DNA from: Chitinophaga pinensis
GTDB taxonomy: Bacteria; Bacteroidota; Bacteroidia; UBA4408
Direction: 5' to 3'
Length of the DNA: 64,000 nucleotides
Assembly (NCBI GenBank): GCA_945861665.1
Contig: CAMAVS010000002.1
Span: forward strand, 269,527 to 333,526
In this document: positions 34,319 to 43,799 of the stretch, in pieces
Layout of the letters: each line of letters opens with the position of its first letter
Position numbering within the stretch: the stretch's first letter is position 1
The notes under the pieces: model-generated
Database searches by the model: none
Seen by the model: only the letters and a program-made list of their open reading frames with translations
Told to the model about the DNA's origin: nothing
Program-made: the position numbers and the translations under genes

Positions 34319-35947
34319 ATGCAAATAAATAAAAAGTATTACATCCTCTTTTTTGCTACTGTTTTAGCAATGTCCATACATTTCAAATACCAGGATATTT
34401 TATTTTACTATCCGCAGTCGGCCGATATGTGGCGACAAGCCGATTGTGCTTCTTTTGCTTTTAATTACTATCAAAACGGCATGCATTTTTTTGAGCCTGA
34501 AATTCACAATTTGTTGAGTGGAAGCGGAAAGGCTGTGGGTGAATTTCCCATTATTTATTATTGTGTTGCTTTTTTGTATAAGATTTTTGGCCCTCATGTT
34601 TTTATTTTTCGCCTATTCAATTTGGTGATATTTTACCTTGGGCTAACTGCACTTTTTAAACTTACCCATCGCTTAACAAATGATATATTCTTTGCCATCG
34701 TAACACCTTTATTATTTTTTTCAACGCCATTGGTTTTGTTTTATGCCAATAATTTTTTAAGCGATGTGCCCTCTGTTTCATTTGTGTTTATTGCTTTTAA
34801 TTATATTTTAAACTACAAGGAAAGCCATAAACTGAAGCACTTTTGGATATCGATGTTGTTTTTTACTTTGGCGGCATTACTGAAAGCTAATTCTATTATT
34901 GTTTTTGTTGCACTTGGCTCCTTATTTTTTATTGAATGGAACAATTGGGGAGTAAAGGAGAAAACGAAAATATTTAAACATAATTTAATCAATGCCTTGG
35001 GATTTGTTGCCTCTTTGCTTCTTGTAATTGCTTGGTACCGATGGGCGATACACTATAATGAAGCGAATCATTCTGTTTTTTTAGGGACCCAGGCTTGGCC
35101 GGGGTGGCCACTTTGGGAAGTAAGCAATGAAGATTTCATATCTTCCTTGGTTGTTTTTTTTCATAATCTTAACGAACTTTTTACATTGCCTTTATCGGTG
35201 CTTTTCTTTTTCCTTCTGCCCTTTGTTTTGTTTAATATAAGTAGTCTTCCTTATCTACTTAAAGGAATTTTTATTTTACTAATAACAGGAATGGTAGTAT
35301 TCTATATGTTTTTTTACGTTGGTTTCCGCAATCAAGGCTATTATTATATTAATTTATTGGTGTTGCCTATTTTTGCATTTATCTGCTCTGCTATTATTGT
35401 GAGTAAAAAATTGCCACTTGTATTTAACTCTAACGTTTTTCGATTTTTAATTTTTGGATTATTGCTTGTGAGTATTTATAATGGTAATGCAAGCACTAAA
35501 GTTTTTTATCGAAATGGCTGGAAGCACGCTCAGCTCAATAAAAATTTTTACAATCCCGCCTTCCCTGCTTATTTGAAATCCATAGGAATTAATCCTAGTG
35601 ATACCGTGCTTAGTATTCCTGACGATACACCAAATGCATCCTTGTATATGATTAATACCAAAGGGTGGAGCAATTATGGTTTTGAATATAGTAAACTAAA
35701 TACAAGAGCAATAGAGAATAAAATTAAAAAGGGCTGCAAATATTTGGTAGTAAGTGATAGTACATTGCTTTCGGACAGTACGTTAATTCCATATTTAAAT
35801 ACTCCGATAGGAAAGTTTTACAATATTTACTTTTTTAAATTATGCAGTTCAGAAAAACCTATTTGCCTTAAAAGCAAAAATGAAAATTTTGTCGGAGTGA
35901 ACAATAATCTATTACGTGCTGACAAGAAGGGTGTTATTCAGCATTAA
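34319..35947 (+). CDS. GT-C/PMT-type membrane glycosyltransferase
   Basis: A 542-residue integral membrane protein with about eleven TM helices. After TM1, YPQSADMWRQADCASFAFNY carries acidic residues in the first periplasmic loop, as in GT-C (PMT/ArnT) enzymes that use polyprenyl-phosphate sugars. NNFLSDVPSVSFVFI and NYKESHKLKHFWIS follow the family pattern. The C-terminal ~130 residues are a soluble periplasmic domain. It follows the GT2 gene by 16 bases; the pair is a common donor-synthase plus transferase arrangement. The acceptor is unknown. Confidence 0.85.
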   Translation: MQINKKYYILFFATVLAMSIHFKYQDILFYYPQSADMWRQADCASFAFNYYQNGMHFFEPEIHNLLSGSGKAVGEFPIIYYCVAFLYKIFGPHVFIFRLFNLVIFYLGLTALFKLTHRLTNDIFFAIVTPLLFFSTPLVLFYANNFLSDVPSVSFVFIAFNYILNYKESHKLKHFWISMLFFTLAALLKANSIIVFVALGSLFFIEWNNWGVKEKTKIFKHNLINALGFVASLLLVIAWYRWAIHYNEANHSVFLGTQAWPGWPLWEVSNEDFISSLVVFFHNLNELFTLPLSVLFFFLLPFVLFNISSLPYLLKGIFILLITGMVVFYMFFYVGFRNQGYYYINLLVLPIFAFICSAIIVSKKLPLVFNSNVFRFLIFGLLLVSIYNGNASTKVFYRNGWKHAQLNKNFYNPAFPAYLKSIGINPSDTVLSIPDDTPNASLYMINTKGWSNYGFEYSKLNTRAIENKIKKGCKYLVVSDSTLLSDSTLIPYLNTPIGKFYNIYFFKLCSSEKPICLKSKNENFVGVNNNLLRADKKGVIQH

Positions 35948-35962
35948 AATTTTAAATCATAA

Positions 35963-36058
35963 ATGAATAAAAGAAATTGTTTTTTAGCAGCTTTTGTTCC
36001 CACAGCGTCAGTCTTTGTGCTCTTCTTTTTGCTTTTCATTTTTTATTTTAGCAATTAA
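35963..36058 (+). CDS. Possible 31-residue membrane peptide
   Basis: An ATG 15 bases after the GT-C stop opens a short frame: MNKRNCFLAAFVPTASVFVL then nine hydrophobic residues ending FYFSN. It would form one TM helix with a basic N-terminus. It overlaps the end of the convergent gene by four bases. Too short to be sure. Confidence 0.2.
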   Translation: MNKRNCFLAAFVPTASVFVLFFLLFIFYFSN

Positions 36059-36663
36059 TCATTTACTTTCCCTCTGTAAGCATTAGAGAAAAATAAATCT
36101 ATGCGTACTCCAACAATGGGATAATCGGGGTTAAAATCAATAAATGCCGTAGCTCCAATTCCTACATCGTACACTATTTTTTTTACCAGTTGTATTTCGC
36201 TATAAACGCCTATTGTGCTGTAGCTTGATGTATCTGTTTTTAATCCCTTTGATTTCGAAATACCTGCAAAATAAGCAAAGTGGGAGTTCGTGTTTTCTGA
36301 GCGAACACCGTAACAAAAGTGCACTGCGCTGAGGTAATCTCCTGTAAGGTTTCCAAAAGCACCGCTAACCTCCGAACGTAAATAGCCAATTTTAAAATAT
36401 TGTTGTTTTATATGAAAGTTGTATCCGATACCAATAGGGACGGAGTTTTTTCCGTAACTTAATTTTGTGCAGGTACCTATGCCTCCATTCAGCCAATTAT
36501 TGAGGGATTTAAATTTTTTACCGTTTACCACTATATAATCCGGGGAATCCTTTTTTTGTTTCTTAAGCAATAGCTGTCGCTGTTTTAAGGAGTCGACTTG
36601 TGAAAAAGCAAGTGTTTGGCTCAGTAGAAACAAGAACAATAAAATACCATTTTTTAAATGCAA
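36055..36663 (-). CDS. Predicted outer-membrane barrel protein, unknown function
   Basis: A 202-residue protein with a signal peptide (LLFLFLLSQTLAFSQ). The mature part begins with a charged helix (SLKQRQLLLKKQKKDSPDY). Alternating strands with Gly/Tyr follow (GIGYNFHIKQQYFKIGYLRS, VGIGATAFIDFNPDYPIVGV), suggesting a small beta barrel. No family recognised. It starts 8 bases after the fumC stop on the same strand, so it is probably co-transcribed, although a functional link to fumarase is not apparent. Confidence 0.6.
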   Translation of the reverse strand: MHLKNGILLFLFLLSQTLAFSQVDSLKQRQLLLKKQKKDSPDYIVVNGKKFKSLNNWLNGGIGTCTKLSYGKNSVPIGIGYNFHIKQQYFKIGYLRSEVSGAFGNLTGDYLSAVHFCYGVRSENTNSHFAYFAGISKSKGLKTDTSSYSTIGVYSEIQLVKKIVYDVGIGATAFIDFNPDYPIVGVRIDLFFSNAYRGKVND

Positions 36664-36671
36664 AACAAAGT

Positions 36672-38069
36672 TTATTTAAGTGAGCCAATCATATCCTCGG
36701 GCTTCACCCAATTATCAAATTGTTCTGCGGTAAGCAATCCAAATTTAAGGGCTTCTTCTTTTAAAGTAGTGCCATTTTTATGCGCTGTTTTAGCAATTTT
36801 AGCAGCATTTTCATATCCAATATGTGGGTTAAGTGCTGTAACCAGCATCAAGGAATTGTCAACGTGTTTTTTTATGGAAGCTAAATTTGCTTCAATTCCA
36901 ATAGCACAGTGGTCGTTAAAGGAAACACAGGCGTCCCCTAACAGTCGTGCCGACTGTAAAACATTATAGGCTATCATTGGTTTGAAAACATTTAATTCAT
37001 AATGTCCGCTCATTCCGCCAATAGTAATAGCAACATCGTTGCCCATAATTTGAGCACACACCATTGTTAATGCTTCATTTTGTGTGGGATTCACTTTTCC
37101 GGGCATAATGGATGAACCGGGTTCATTTTCCGGAATGTTTATTTCTCCAATACCGCTTCTAGGGCCCGAAGCAAGCATACGAATATCGTTTGCGATTTTC
37201 ATCAAAGAAACAGCCAATTGCTTAATAGCTCCGTGTGTTTCTACAATTGAATCGTGCGAGGCAAGTGCTTCAAACTTATTGGGTGCCGTAACAAATGGAA
37301 GTTCCGTAAAGGAGGCAATTTTTTTAGCAACCAAAACATCATAACCTTTCGGGGTGTTAATGCCTGTACCCACTGCAGTGCCCCCCAATGCTAATTCCGA
37401 CAAATGCGATAAGGTGTTTTCTAATGCTTTAATTCCATACTCCAATTGAGCAGCATAGCCGCTAATTTCTTGTCCTAAGGTTAAAGGTGTTGCATCCATT
37501 AGGTGTGTGCGACCAATTTTAACAACGTTTTTAAATTCTACGACTTTTGCTTTTAGTGTTAAAAGAAGTTTTTCTACTCCGGGAATAGTAGTTTTAACTA
37601 CCATTTTGTAGGTTGCAATGTTCAATGCAGTTGGATAAGTATCATTTGAAGATTGTGATTTATTTACATCATCGTTTGGATGAACAAAAGGTTTCCCGTC
37701 TCCTAATTTATGGCCCTGTATTACGTGCGTACGATTTGAAATTACTTCATTCAAATTCATATTGGATTGTGTGCCGGAGCCTGTTTGCCAAATTACCAAA
37801 GGGAATTCTTCTGATAATTTCCCTGCAAGTATTTCGTCACAAACTTGGGCAATGAGGTCTCTTTTTTCTACAGGCAGCACTCCTAACTCAGCGTTTGCGT
37901 AGGCGGCCGCTTTTTTCAAATAAGCAAATGCTTCTATTATTTCATGAGGCATAGATGCTTCCGGACCAATTTTAAAATTGTTTCGAGATCGTTCGGTTTG
38001 TGCACCCCAGTATTTTTGAGCAGGCACATTGACGTCCCCCATTGTATCTTTTTCTATTCGGTAGTCCAT
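36672..38069 (-). CDS. fumC: Class II fumarate hydratase
   Basis: A 465-residue member of the fumarase/aspartase superfamily, cytoplasmic, interconverting fumarate and malate in the TCA cycle. It starts [25 protein letters not shown]. Substrate-binding segments are [15 protein letters not shown] (residues ~97-111), [19 protein letters not shown] (~132-150) and [18 protein letters not shown]. The signature [16 protein letters not shown] lies near residue 318 with the mobile catalytic Ser loop. The motif set matches FumC rather than aspartase. Complete. Confidence 0.95.
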   Translation of the reverse strand: MDYRIEKDTMGDVNVPAQKYWGAQTERSRNNFKIGPEASMPHEIIEAFAYLKKAAAYANAELGVLPVEKRDLIAQVCDEILAGKLSEEFPLVIWQTGSGTQSNMNLNEVISNRTHVIQGHKLGDGKPFVHPNDDVNKSQSSNDTYPTALNIATYKMVVKTTIPGVEKLLLTLKAKVVEFKNVVKIGRTHLMDATPLTLGQEISGYAAQLEYGIKALENTLSHLSELALGGTAVGTGINTPKGYDVLVAKKIASFTELPFVTAPNKFEALASHDSIVETHGAIKQLAVSLMKIANDIRMLASGPRSGIGEINIPENEPGSSIMPGKVNPTQNEALTMVCAQIMGNDVAITIGGMSGHYELNVFKPMIAYNVLQSARLLGDACVSFNDHCAIGIEANLASIKKHVDNSLMLVTALNPHIGYENAAKIAKTAHKNGTTLKEEALKFGLLTAEQFDNWVKPEDMIGSLK

Positions 38070-38124
38070 ATTTTTGAAAGATTAATTGTTTGTTTTATGC
38101 AAAGTTCGTAATTCATTAATAACA

Positions 38125-38466
38125 TTACAATAATTTATAGATATTTTCGGGTGGGCGTCCCAGCACAGCTTTGTTCCCTTTTACAATAATAGGTCTTTCA
38201 ACGAGAATAGGGTTGTTGGCAAGGATTTTTACCCATTGCGATTCTGTTCGCTTTATATTAGCAAAATTTTCTTTAAAAAGCGACTCATCTTTTCGTATTA
38301 TTTGTTCTGCTCTCATTCCTAATTTTACAAGCAAGCTCTTAATTTCATGCTCTTTTAGAGGCGCCTTCAAATAATCTACAATTTGCAATTTGTTACCTGT
38401 TTCTATTATAATGGAACAGGCTTCTCTACTTTTAGAGCAACGGGGATTGTGGTATATTTTTAACAT
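38125..38466 (-). CDS. ArsC-family arsenate reductase-like protein
   Basis: A 113-residue thioredoxin-fold protein. IYHNPRCSKSREA has Cys10 at the position of the ArsC active-site cysteine, and NNPILVERPIIV with VLGRPPENI matches the arginine-containing second half of glutaredoxin-dependent ArsC/YffB/YfgD proteins. No other arsenic gene (arsB, arsR, acr3) lies nearby, so a housekeeping YfgD-like role is equally possible. Normal length. Monocistronic or in a loose group with fumC. Confidence 0.88.
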   Translation of the reverse strand: MLKIYHNPRCSKSREACSIIIETGNKLQIVDYLKAPLKEHEIKSLLVKLGMRAEQIIRKDESLFKENFANIKRTESQWVKILANNPILVERPIIVKGNKAVLGRPPENIYKLL

Positions 38467-38645
38467 TTTTGGTTTACTATTAAATAAATTAAGGCTAAAT
38501 GTTTAAAAAAGCAAGACTACCGTTTAATAAATAAAGTGTAACCTTTTATTGATTATATGCAAAAGTCGACTTTTATTCAAAAATTGTTGTATATATTTAT
38601 AAAATATTTAACAAAACAAGGAATTGGTACTTAAATTTCAATACA

Positions 38646-41600
38646 ATGAAAAAATATTATAAATCAATCGCATTAACAACTTTAGCGGCTGTTTCTGTTT
38701 TATGGGTAAGTGCCCAGGTGCCCCAAAAAGCAAACCCACACAACCATAAGCAACACAGTGCAGAGGATGCTTTATTGTTAAAAGGCTTTAACGCTCAACC
38801 CTTCATTGACAAAGCACAAGAGAATCACATAGCCCCTTGGGAAATCGAAAAATATGTTGAAGCAAAGCAAGAAGCATTTTTAGACAGCGTAAAAGGTGCT
38901 AAATGGCAAAAGAAATTGTTGCCCCCGAATCCAACTCCTCAGGCACCGGGACAGCCTTGCGATAACGTTGACTTTGAATATGGAGCTTTAATTAATTGGG
39001 ATTGTTTTGTTGGGTCGTATGGAAACTGTACTGTTACTATGGGGCAGGTAAATGCTGTCGTAGCTGGTCGTCACACAATGATGAATGGAAATGGGTATGA
39101 CCCACAAGTAGGCGGAGTTTTACTGCCTGAAGTAGATCCTCAAAGTGGAACTTTCTCTTGCCGATTAGGAAACAGTGGAACGGGCGCAGAGGCAGAACGA
39201 ATAGAACAAACCTTTATGGTTTCTAACAATACAACCAGTTTTACATACCGATATGCTGTAGTTTTAAATGACCCTCAGCACGATTATTGTAATCAACCGC
39301 GTTTTATGATTGATATGGTGGATGCTAACGGAGTACCTATTAACTGTGCAGCATATGATGTTTCCGCAGGACAAAATATTCCTGGATTTCAACTTTATGG
39401 AAACGGCATTGGTAGTTGGAAAAACTGGACAACCGTAAACATTGACTTAACAGGTTATGTAAACCAAAATGTTACCATCCGTTTTACTACCTGTGATTGT
39501 GGTTACGGTGGACACTATGGTTACGCATATTTAGACGGTTCTTGTTTGCCGTTTTACATCTCAGCTAGTGACACTTTGTGTTCAGGGGAGTGTGTAAACT
39601 TAATAGCGCCTCCGGGAGCCCAATCGTATTTATGGTCAGGACCCGGTGCTGCACAAGGTGCCGCTACCCAAATCATCACTACTTGTTTGCCGGGTCAATA
39701 TACAGTACAATCAACATCAGTAACAGGTTGCCCAAATCCAACTTTATGGTACACCTTAAGTTTATATCCCGATCCAATCGCAGCTATCACAGCAGCTCCA
39801 ATACCTTGTACTTTAACTGTAAACTTTACAGATGTGAGTACTATTCCAAACAACTTTAACAATACCACAATTACCCAATGGGCTTGGGATTTTGAGAACG
39901 ATGGAACGATGGATACTACCATGCAAAATCCAGCCCATACGTATAATTTACCGGGTAACTACACTGTGTTATTAGCTGTTCAAACAGCTAACGGGTGTAG
40001 AGATACTATCACCTTACAAGTATCTGTGTTTGACAACCCAATAGCATTGTTTACAGCAACAACAGTGTGTCAAGGCACAGCAACACAGTTTACCGATCAA
40101 TCAACCACAACGGTAGGAGTACTTAATCAATGGGCTTGGGACTTTGACAATAACGGAACAACCGATAATGTTACGCAAAACCCAACGTATGTTTTCCCAA
40201 CAGCAGGAACATTTTTAGTAAAATTAACCGTAACCAATAGCTTTGGTTGTATAGGTGACACACTGATGAGTGTAACAGTACATCCAAATCCAACGGCAAT
40301 CTTTACAGCACCTGCAGTATGCCAAGGTACAGCTACGGTATTTACTGACCAGTCGACTATCATCGGAGCAGGAAATAACATCACTACTTGGAGCTGGACT
40401 TACGGTGACGGAACGCCAAATGGCAATATCCAAAACCCGACCCATACCTATGCAGCCGCAGGAACGTATGTAGTCATACTAACAGTAACTACCAACAATG
40501 GCTGTACAGGCACCATTCAACAGAACGTAATAGTACACCCAAATCCAACAGCAGACTTTACTTTTAATGCACCTTGCTTAGGACAAGCAACCAGCTTTAC
40601 AGATATATCGGTAGTTGTAGGAAACGGAAACAATATAAACGGATGGAGCTGGAACTTTGGAGATGGTCAAAATGGCAACACCCAAAACCCATCCCATACT
40701 TATGCCAATCCAGGAAATTACAACGTAACACTTGTTGTAACAACTAACAACGGTTGTACATCAACCATTACGCATCCAATAGTAGTAAACCCAACAGCCA
40801 ATGCTACGTTTATCTACACAACCGTATGTCAAGGAACAGCAACACAATTTACAGATCAATCAGCAGTAGGAAACGGAAATACGATAACAGTTTGGGCTTG
40901 GGATTTTAATGCCGATGGCATCACAGACGATGTGAATCAAAACCCAACGTATGTATTCCCAACACCTGGCAGCTTCCCTATTATGTTAACAGTAACCACA
41001 AACAACGGTTGTCAAGGACAAATGGTAATTCAGGTAACGGTAAATCCGAATCCGGTAGCATTGTTTGCTCAAACAAATGTATGCTTGGGAGCGGGAATGT
41101 CTTTTACAGATCAATCCACGATAACCAATGGTAATACGATAACAGGTTGGGCTTGGGATTTTGATAACAATGGCAGCATAGATGCCAACTCACAAAACCC
41201 AACGTATAACTATGGAGCAGTAGGAACGTATACAGTAGTGTTAACAGTAACAAGTAACAACGGTTGTACCGGAACAATAAGTCAACAAGTAACAGTTCAT
41301 CCAAATCCAACTGCTTTGTTTATAAACACGACCGAGTGTTTTGGAACAGCGACAGTATTTACTGACCAATCAACAGTAATCGGCGTAGGGAATACCATTA
41401 CTACTTGGGCATGGGATTTTAATAACGATGGCACAGTAGACAATAATACTCAGAATCCAACGTATGTATTCCCAGCAGCAGGGACTTATACTACTCAACT
41501 TACTGTAACTACAAACAATGGTTGTATAGCTGTAACTACTTTACAAGTAGTAGTAAACCCAGCACCACAACCGAGTTTTACAGCAAGCTCAGTTTGTTTA

Positions 41601-42872
41601 AACAACCTTACGTCTTTCACCGATGGAACAATAATTGGTAACGGAAACAACGTAACTGGTTGGGATTGGGATTTTGGCGATGGCTCACCCCACGATATGA
41701 CCCAAAATCCAGTACATATGTATTTTACGGCAGGAGTCTACCAAGTAAAATTAATAGCCACTTCTAACAATGGATGTCCGAATGATATAACCATAGCAGT
41801 AACAGTTTATCCATTGCCATTGGCTGGATTTACTGCAATAGATGTGTGTTTATTAAAAACAATGAACTTTACAGATGTCTCAACAGTAAACGGAGCAGGT
41901 AATACAGTAACAAGTTGGGATTGGAATTTTGGTGATGGAGCAGCACACAGTTTCGCACAAAATCCAAGTCACTTATATCTTAGTAGTGGAGTATATAACA
42001 TTATCCTAATCGTTACTACCAATAATGGCTGCAAGGACACCGCTATCAAACAAGTGATGGTATATCCAAACCCAGTTACCTCTTTCACAGGAACAAACTT
42101 GACAGGTTGTGGACCGCTGAATGCTATATTTAAGGATCGTTCAACCATTACATCAGGATCGATAACAGGTTGGGATTGGGATTTTGGCGATGGCACAACA
42201 CACGGCAATACACAAAACCCAACACACAGTTACAGTGTACCGGGAACCTATACAGTAACATTAACAGCAACTAGTGATAAAGGCTGTGCCTCCTCATACA
42301 CTATTACTGATATGATACGCGTAGACCCTTATCCAACAGCATTTTTTTCAGTGTTTCCGCAACCGACTACCATCCGTAACCCCAAAATTACTTTTTCGGA
42401 TATGTCGTTGGGCACAACAAAATGGGCTTGGGATTTTGGCGACTTACCCCCGAATGATATATTCGATGTAAGCACAGAACAAAACCCGATGTACATATAC
42501 AGACAACCGGGCACATATGATGCAACGTTGTTGGTAACGAACCAATTTGGTTGTACAGATACAATAACAATAAAAATAACAATCGGTCCAGACTTCTCTT
42601 TCTATGTACCAAGCGCCTTTACTCCAAACGGTGATGGTGTGAATGATAGCTTCAATGGAAAAGGAGAAGGGATAGCAGAGTATGAAATGAACATTTTTGA
42701 CAGATGGGGGGAGTTAATCTTTAGATCACAAAGCTTAACAGACAATTGGGATGGTACAGCAAAATTCAGAACCACACAATGTCAGCAAGATGTATATGTG
42801 TATAAAATCAGAATCAAGACAAATTTCGGAGAATCATTTGAAAGGGTAGGAAATGTTACACTTATTAGATAA
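38646..42872 (+). CDS. Giant PKD-repeat surface protein with type B type IX sorting tail
   Basis: A 1408-residue protein. Signal peptide (SIALTTLAAVSVLWVSAQ); a ~190-residue lectin/jelly-roll-like region (residues ~100-300, VDFEYGALINWDCFVGSYGN onward); then eleven PKD domains of about 80-90 residues. Each starts with a Pro-x-Ala-x-Phe and a Cys, then FTDQST-like, then WxWDFxxDGxxxxxTQNPxH/TY. The C-terminus (VPSAFTPNGDGVNDSF, IFDRWGELIF, DVYVYKI) is the gliding-motility-associated CHU_C domain, which marks cargo for the type IX system and attachment to the surface. Repeats are similar at DNA level. It is probably an adhesin. A SprF-type gene lies 2.7 kb downstream. Confidence 0.93.
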   Translation: MKKYYKSIALTTLAAVSVLWVSAQVPQKANPHNHKQHSAEDALLLKGFNAQPFIDKAQENHIAPWEIEKYVEAKQEAFLDSVKGAKWQKKLLPPNPTPQAPGQPCDNVDFEYGALINWDCFVGSYGNCTVTMGQVNAVVAGRHTMMNGNGYDPQVGGVLLPEVDPQSGTFSCRLGNSGTGAEAERIEQTFMVSNNTTSFTYRYAVVLNDPQHDYCNQPRFMIDMVDANGVPINCAAYDVSAGQNIPGFQLYGNGIGSWKNWTTVNIDLTGYVNQNVTIRFTTCDCGYGGHYGYAYLDGSCLPFYISASDTLCSGECVNLIAPPGAQSYLWSGPGAAQGAATQIITTCLPGQYTVQSTSVTGCPNPTLWYTLSLYPDPIAAITAAPIPCTLTVNFTDVSTIPNNFNNTTITQWAWDFENDGTMDTTMQNPAHTYNLPGNYTVLLAVQTANGCRDTITLQVSVFDNPIALFTATTVCQGTATQFTDQSTTTVGVLNQWAWDFDNNGTTDNVTQNPTYVFPTAGTFLVKLTVTNSFGCIGDTLMSVTVHPNPTAIFTAPAVCQGTATVFTDQSTIIGAGNNITTWSWTYGDGTPNGNIQNPTHTYAAAGTYVVILTVTTNNGCTGTIQQNVIVHPNPTADFTFNAPCLGQATSFTDISVVVGNGNNINGWSWNFGDGQNGNTQNPSHTYANPGNYNVTLVVTTNNGCTSTITHPIVVNPTANATFIYTTVCQGTATQFTDQSAVGNGNTITVWAWDFNADGITDDVNQNPTYVFPTPGSFPIMLTVTTNNGCQGQMVIQVTVNPNPVALFAQTNVCLGAGMSFTDQSTITNGNTITGWAWDFDNNGSIDANSQNPTYNYGAVGTYTVVLTVTSNNGCTGTISQQVTVHPNPTALFINTTECFGTATVFTDQSTVIGVGNTITTWAWDFNNDGTVDNNTQNPTYVFPAAGTYTTQLTVTTNNGCIAVTTLQVVVNPAPQPSFTASSVCLNNLTSFTDGTIIGNGNNVTGWDWDFGDGSPHDMTQNPVHMYFTAGVYQVKLIATSNNGCPNDITIAVTVYPLPLAGFTAIDVCLLKTMNFTDVSTVNGAGNTVTSWDWNFGDGAAHSFAQNPSHLYLSSGVYNIILIVTTNNGCKDTAIKQVMVYPNPVTSFTGTNLTGCGPLNAIFKDRSTITSGSITGWDWDFGDGTTHGNTQNPTHSYSVPGTYTVTLTATSDKGCASSYTITDMIRVDPYPTAFFSVFPQPTTIRNPKITFSDMSLGTTKWAWDFGDLPPNDIFDVSTEQNPMYIYRQPGTYDATLLVTNQFGCTDTITIKITIGPDFSFYVPSAFTPNGDGVNDSFNGKGEGIAEYEMNIFDRWGELIFRSQSLTDNWDGTAKFRTTQCQQDVYVYKIRIKTNFGESFERVGNVTLIR

Positions 42873-42895
42873 ATAAAATAAAAAATAGCATCATT

Positions 42896-42933
42896 ACGAG
42901 CGGTCCGTATTACACGGACCGCTCGTTTTTTTT
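42896..42933 (+). terminator. Strong intrinsic terminator after the PKD adhesin
   Basis: ACGAGCGGTCCGT (42896-42908) pairs perfectly with ACGGACCGCTCGT (42914-42926) and runs into eight Ts. It insulates the adhesin from the methyltransferase gene that starts 15 bases later. Confidence 0.95.
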
Positions 42934-42947
42934 AATATAAAGTGATT

Positions 42948-43748
42948 ATGGCTGAAATTATTACAAGTTTACAAAATACAAAGATAAAGAACATTATTAA
43001 GCTTGAAAAAACAGCCGAAAGAAAAGCACAAAATCTTACAAAAATAGAAGGACTTCGAGAGTTCTTCATTGCACTTGAAGCAGGTATCGAAGTTAAAACG
43101 GTATTCATTTGTTCCGAAATAATAGATGAAAAATCAAAAACTAAAATTGAAAAATCAATACATAATTCTAACATAATTTATATCACAAAAGCCGTATTTG
43201 AGAAAGTAGCTTACCGTGAAAATTCAGATGGCATAATTGGCTTAGTGACACCTAAAGAATTAAAATTTTCGCAAATAAAATTAAGTGCTAATCCGCTAAT
43301 AATTATATTAGAATCGGTTGAAAAACCGGGAAATTTGGGAGCCATTCTAAGAACTGCCGATGCTGCAAAAGTGGATGCCGTAATCATTTGCGACCCAAAA
43401 ACAGACACCTATAATCCAAATACTATTCGTTCAAGTGTGGGATGCGTGTTTGCCAACCAAGTTGTTGTTTGTACAACCGATGAAGCTATTGTATGGTTAA
43501 GAAAAAACAATATTCGTAGCTATGCAGCTGCCTTAACCTCAAAACAACACTATCACCAAATGAATTTGTCAGGTTCTGTAGCTTTTGTGATGGGGACAGA
43601 AGCGCTTGGCCTTTCAGAAAAGTGGTTAAAAGGGGCCGATGAACAAATAAAAATACCAATGGCTGGAAAAATTGATTCATTAAACGTTTCTACAAGTTGT
43701 GCTATATTGGTGTTTGAAGCAATGCGACAAAGAGGCTTTAATCACTAA
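42948..43748 (+). CDS. TrmH/SpoU-family RNA 2'-O-methyltransferase
   Basis: I choose ATG 42948 (MAEIITSLQNTKIKNIIKLE); a GTG two codons earlier is possible. The N-terminal substrate-binding domain (residues ~5-95) is L30e-like: AQNLTKIEGLREFFIALEAG. The SPOUT domain follows with the three motifs: ESVEKPGNLGAILRTADAAK (motif 1), SVAFVMGTEALGLSEKWL (motif 2) and IPMAGKIDSLNVSTSCAILV (motif 3), forming the knotted AdoMet site. It methylates ribose in rRNA or tRNA. I cannot tell whether it is RlmB-like or another member. Confidence 0.92.
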   Translation: MAEIITSLQNTKIKNIIKLEKTAERKAQNLTKIEGLREFFIALEAGIEVKTVFICSEIIDEKSKTKIEKSIHNSNIIYITKAVFEKVAYRENSDGIIGLVTPKELKFSQIKLSANPLIIILESVEKPGNLGAILRTADAAKVDAVIICDPKTDTYNPNTIRSSVGCVFANQVVVCTTDEAIVWLRKNNIRSYAAALTSKQHYHQMNLSGSVAFVMGTEALGLSEKWLKGADEQIKIPMAGKIDSLNVSTSCAILVFEAMRQRGFNH

Positions 43749-43768
43749 GATACCTTGCTTAAAGTTTT

Positions 43769-43776
43769 TATCTTTG
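43769..43776 (+). promoter_or_regulatory. Probable -7 element upstream of ettA
   Basis: TATCTTTG fits TAnnTTTG, 24 bases before the ATG. A TTG lies closer than the usual spacing, so the -33 box is unclear. Confidence 0.4.
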
Positions 43777-43799
43777 CATTTCAATAATATTTAGAATAT

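Noticed and set aside
39578-39859. Additional frames on both strands within the PKD adhesin (39578-42612)
   Set aside because: Repeated coding sequence produces repeated shadow frames; none has an independent start context.
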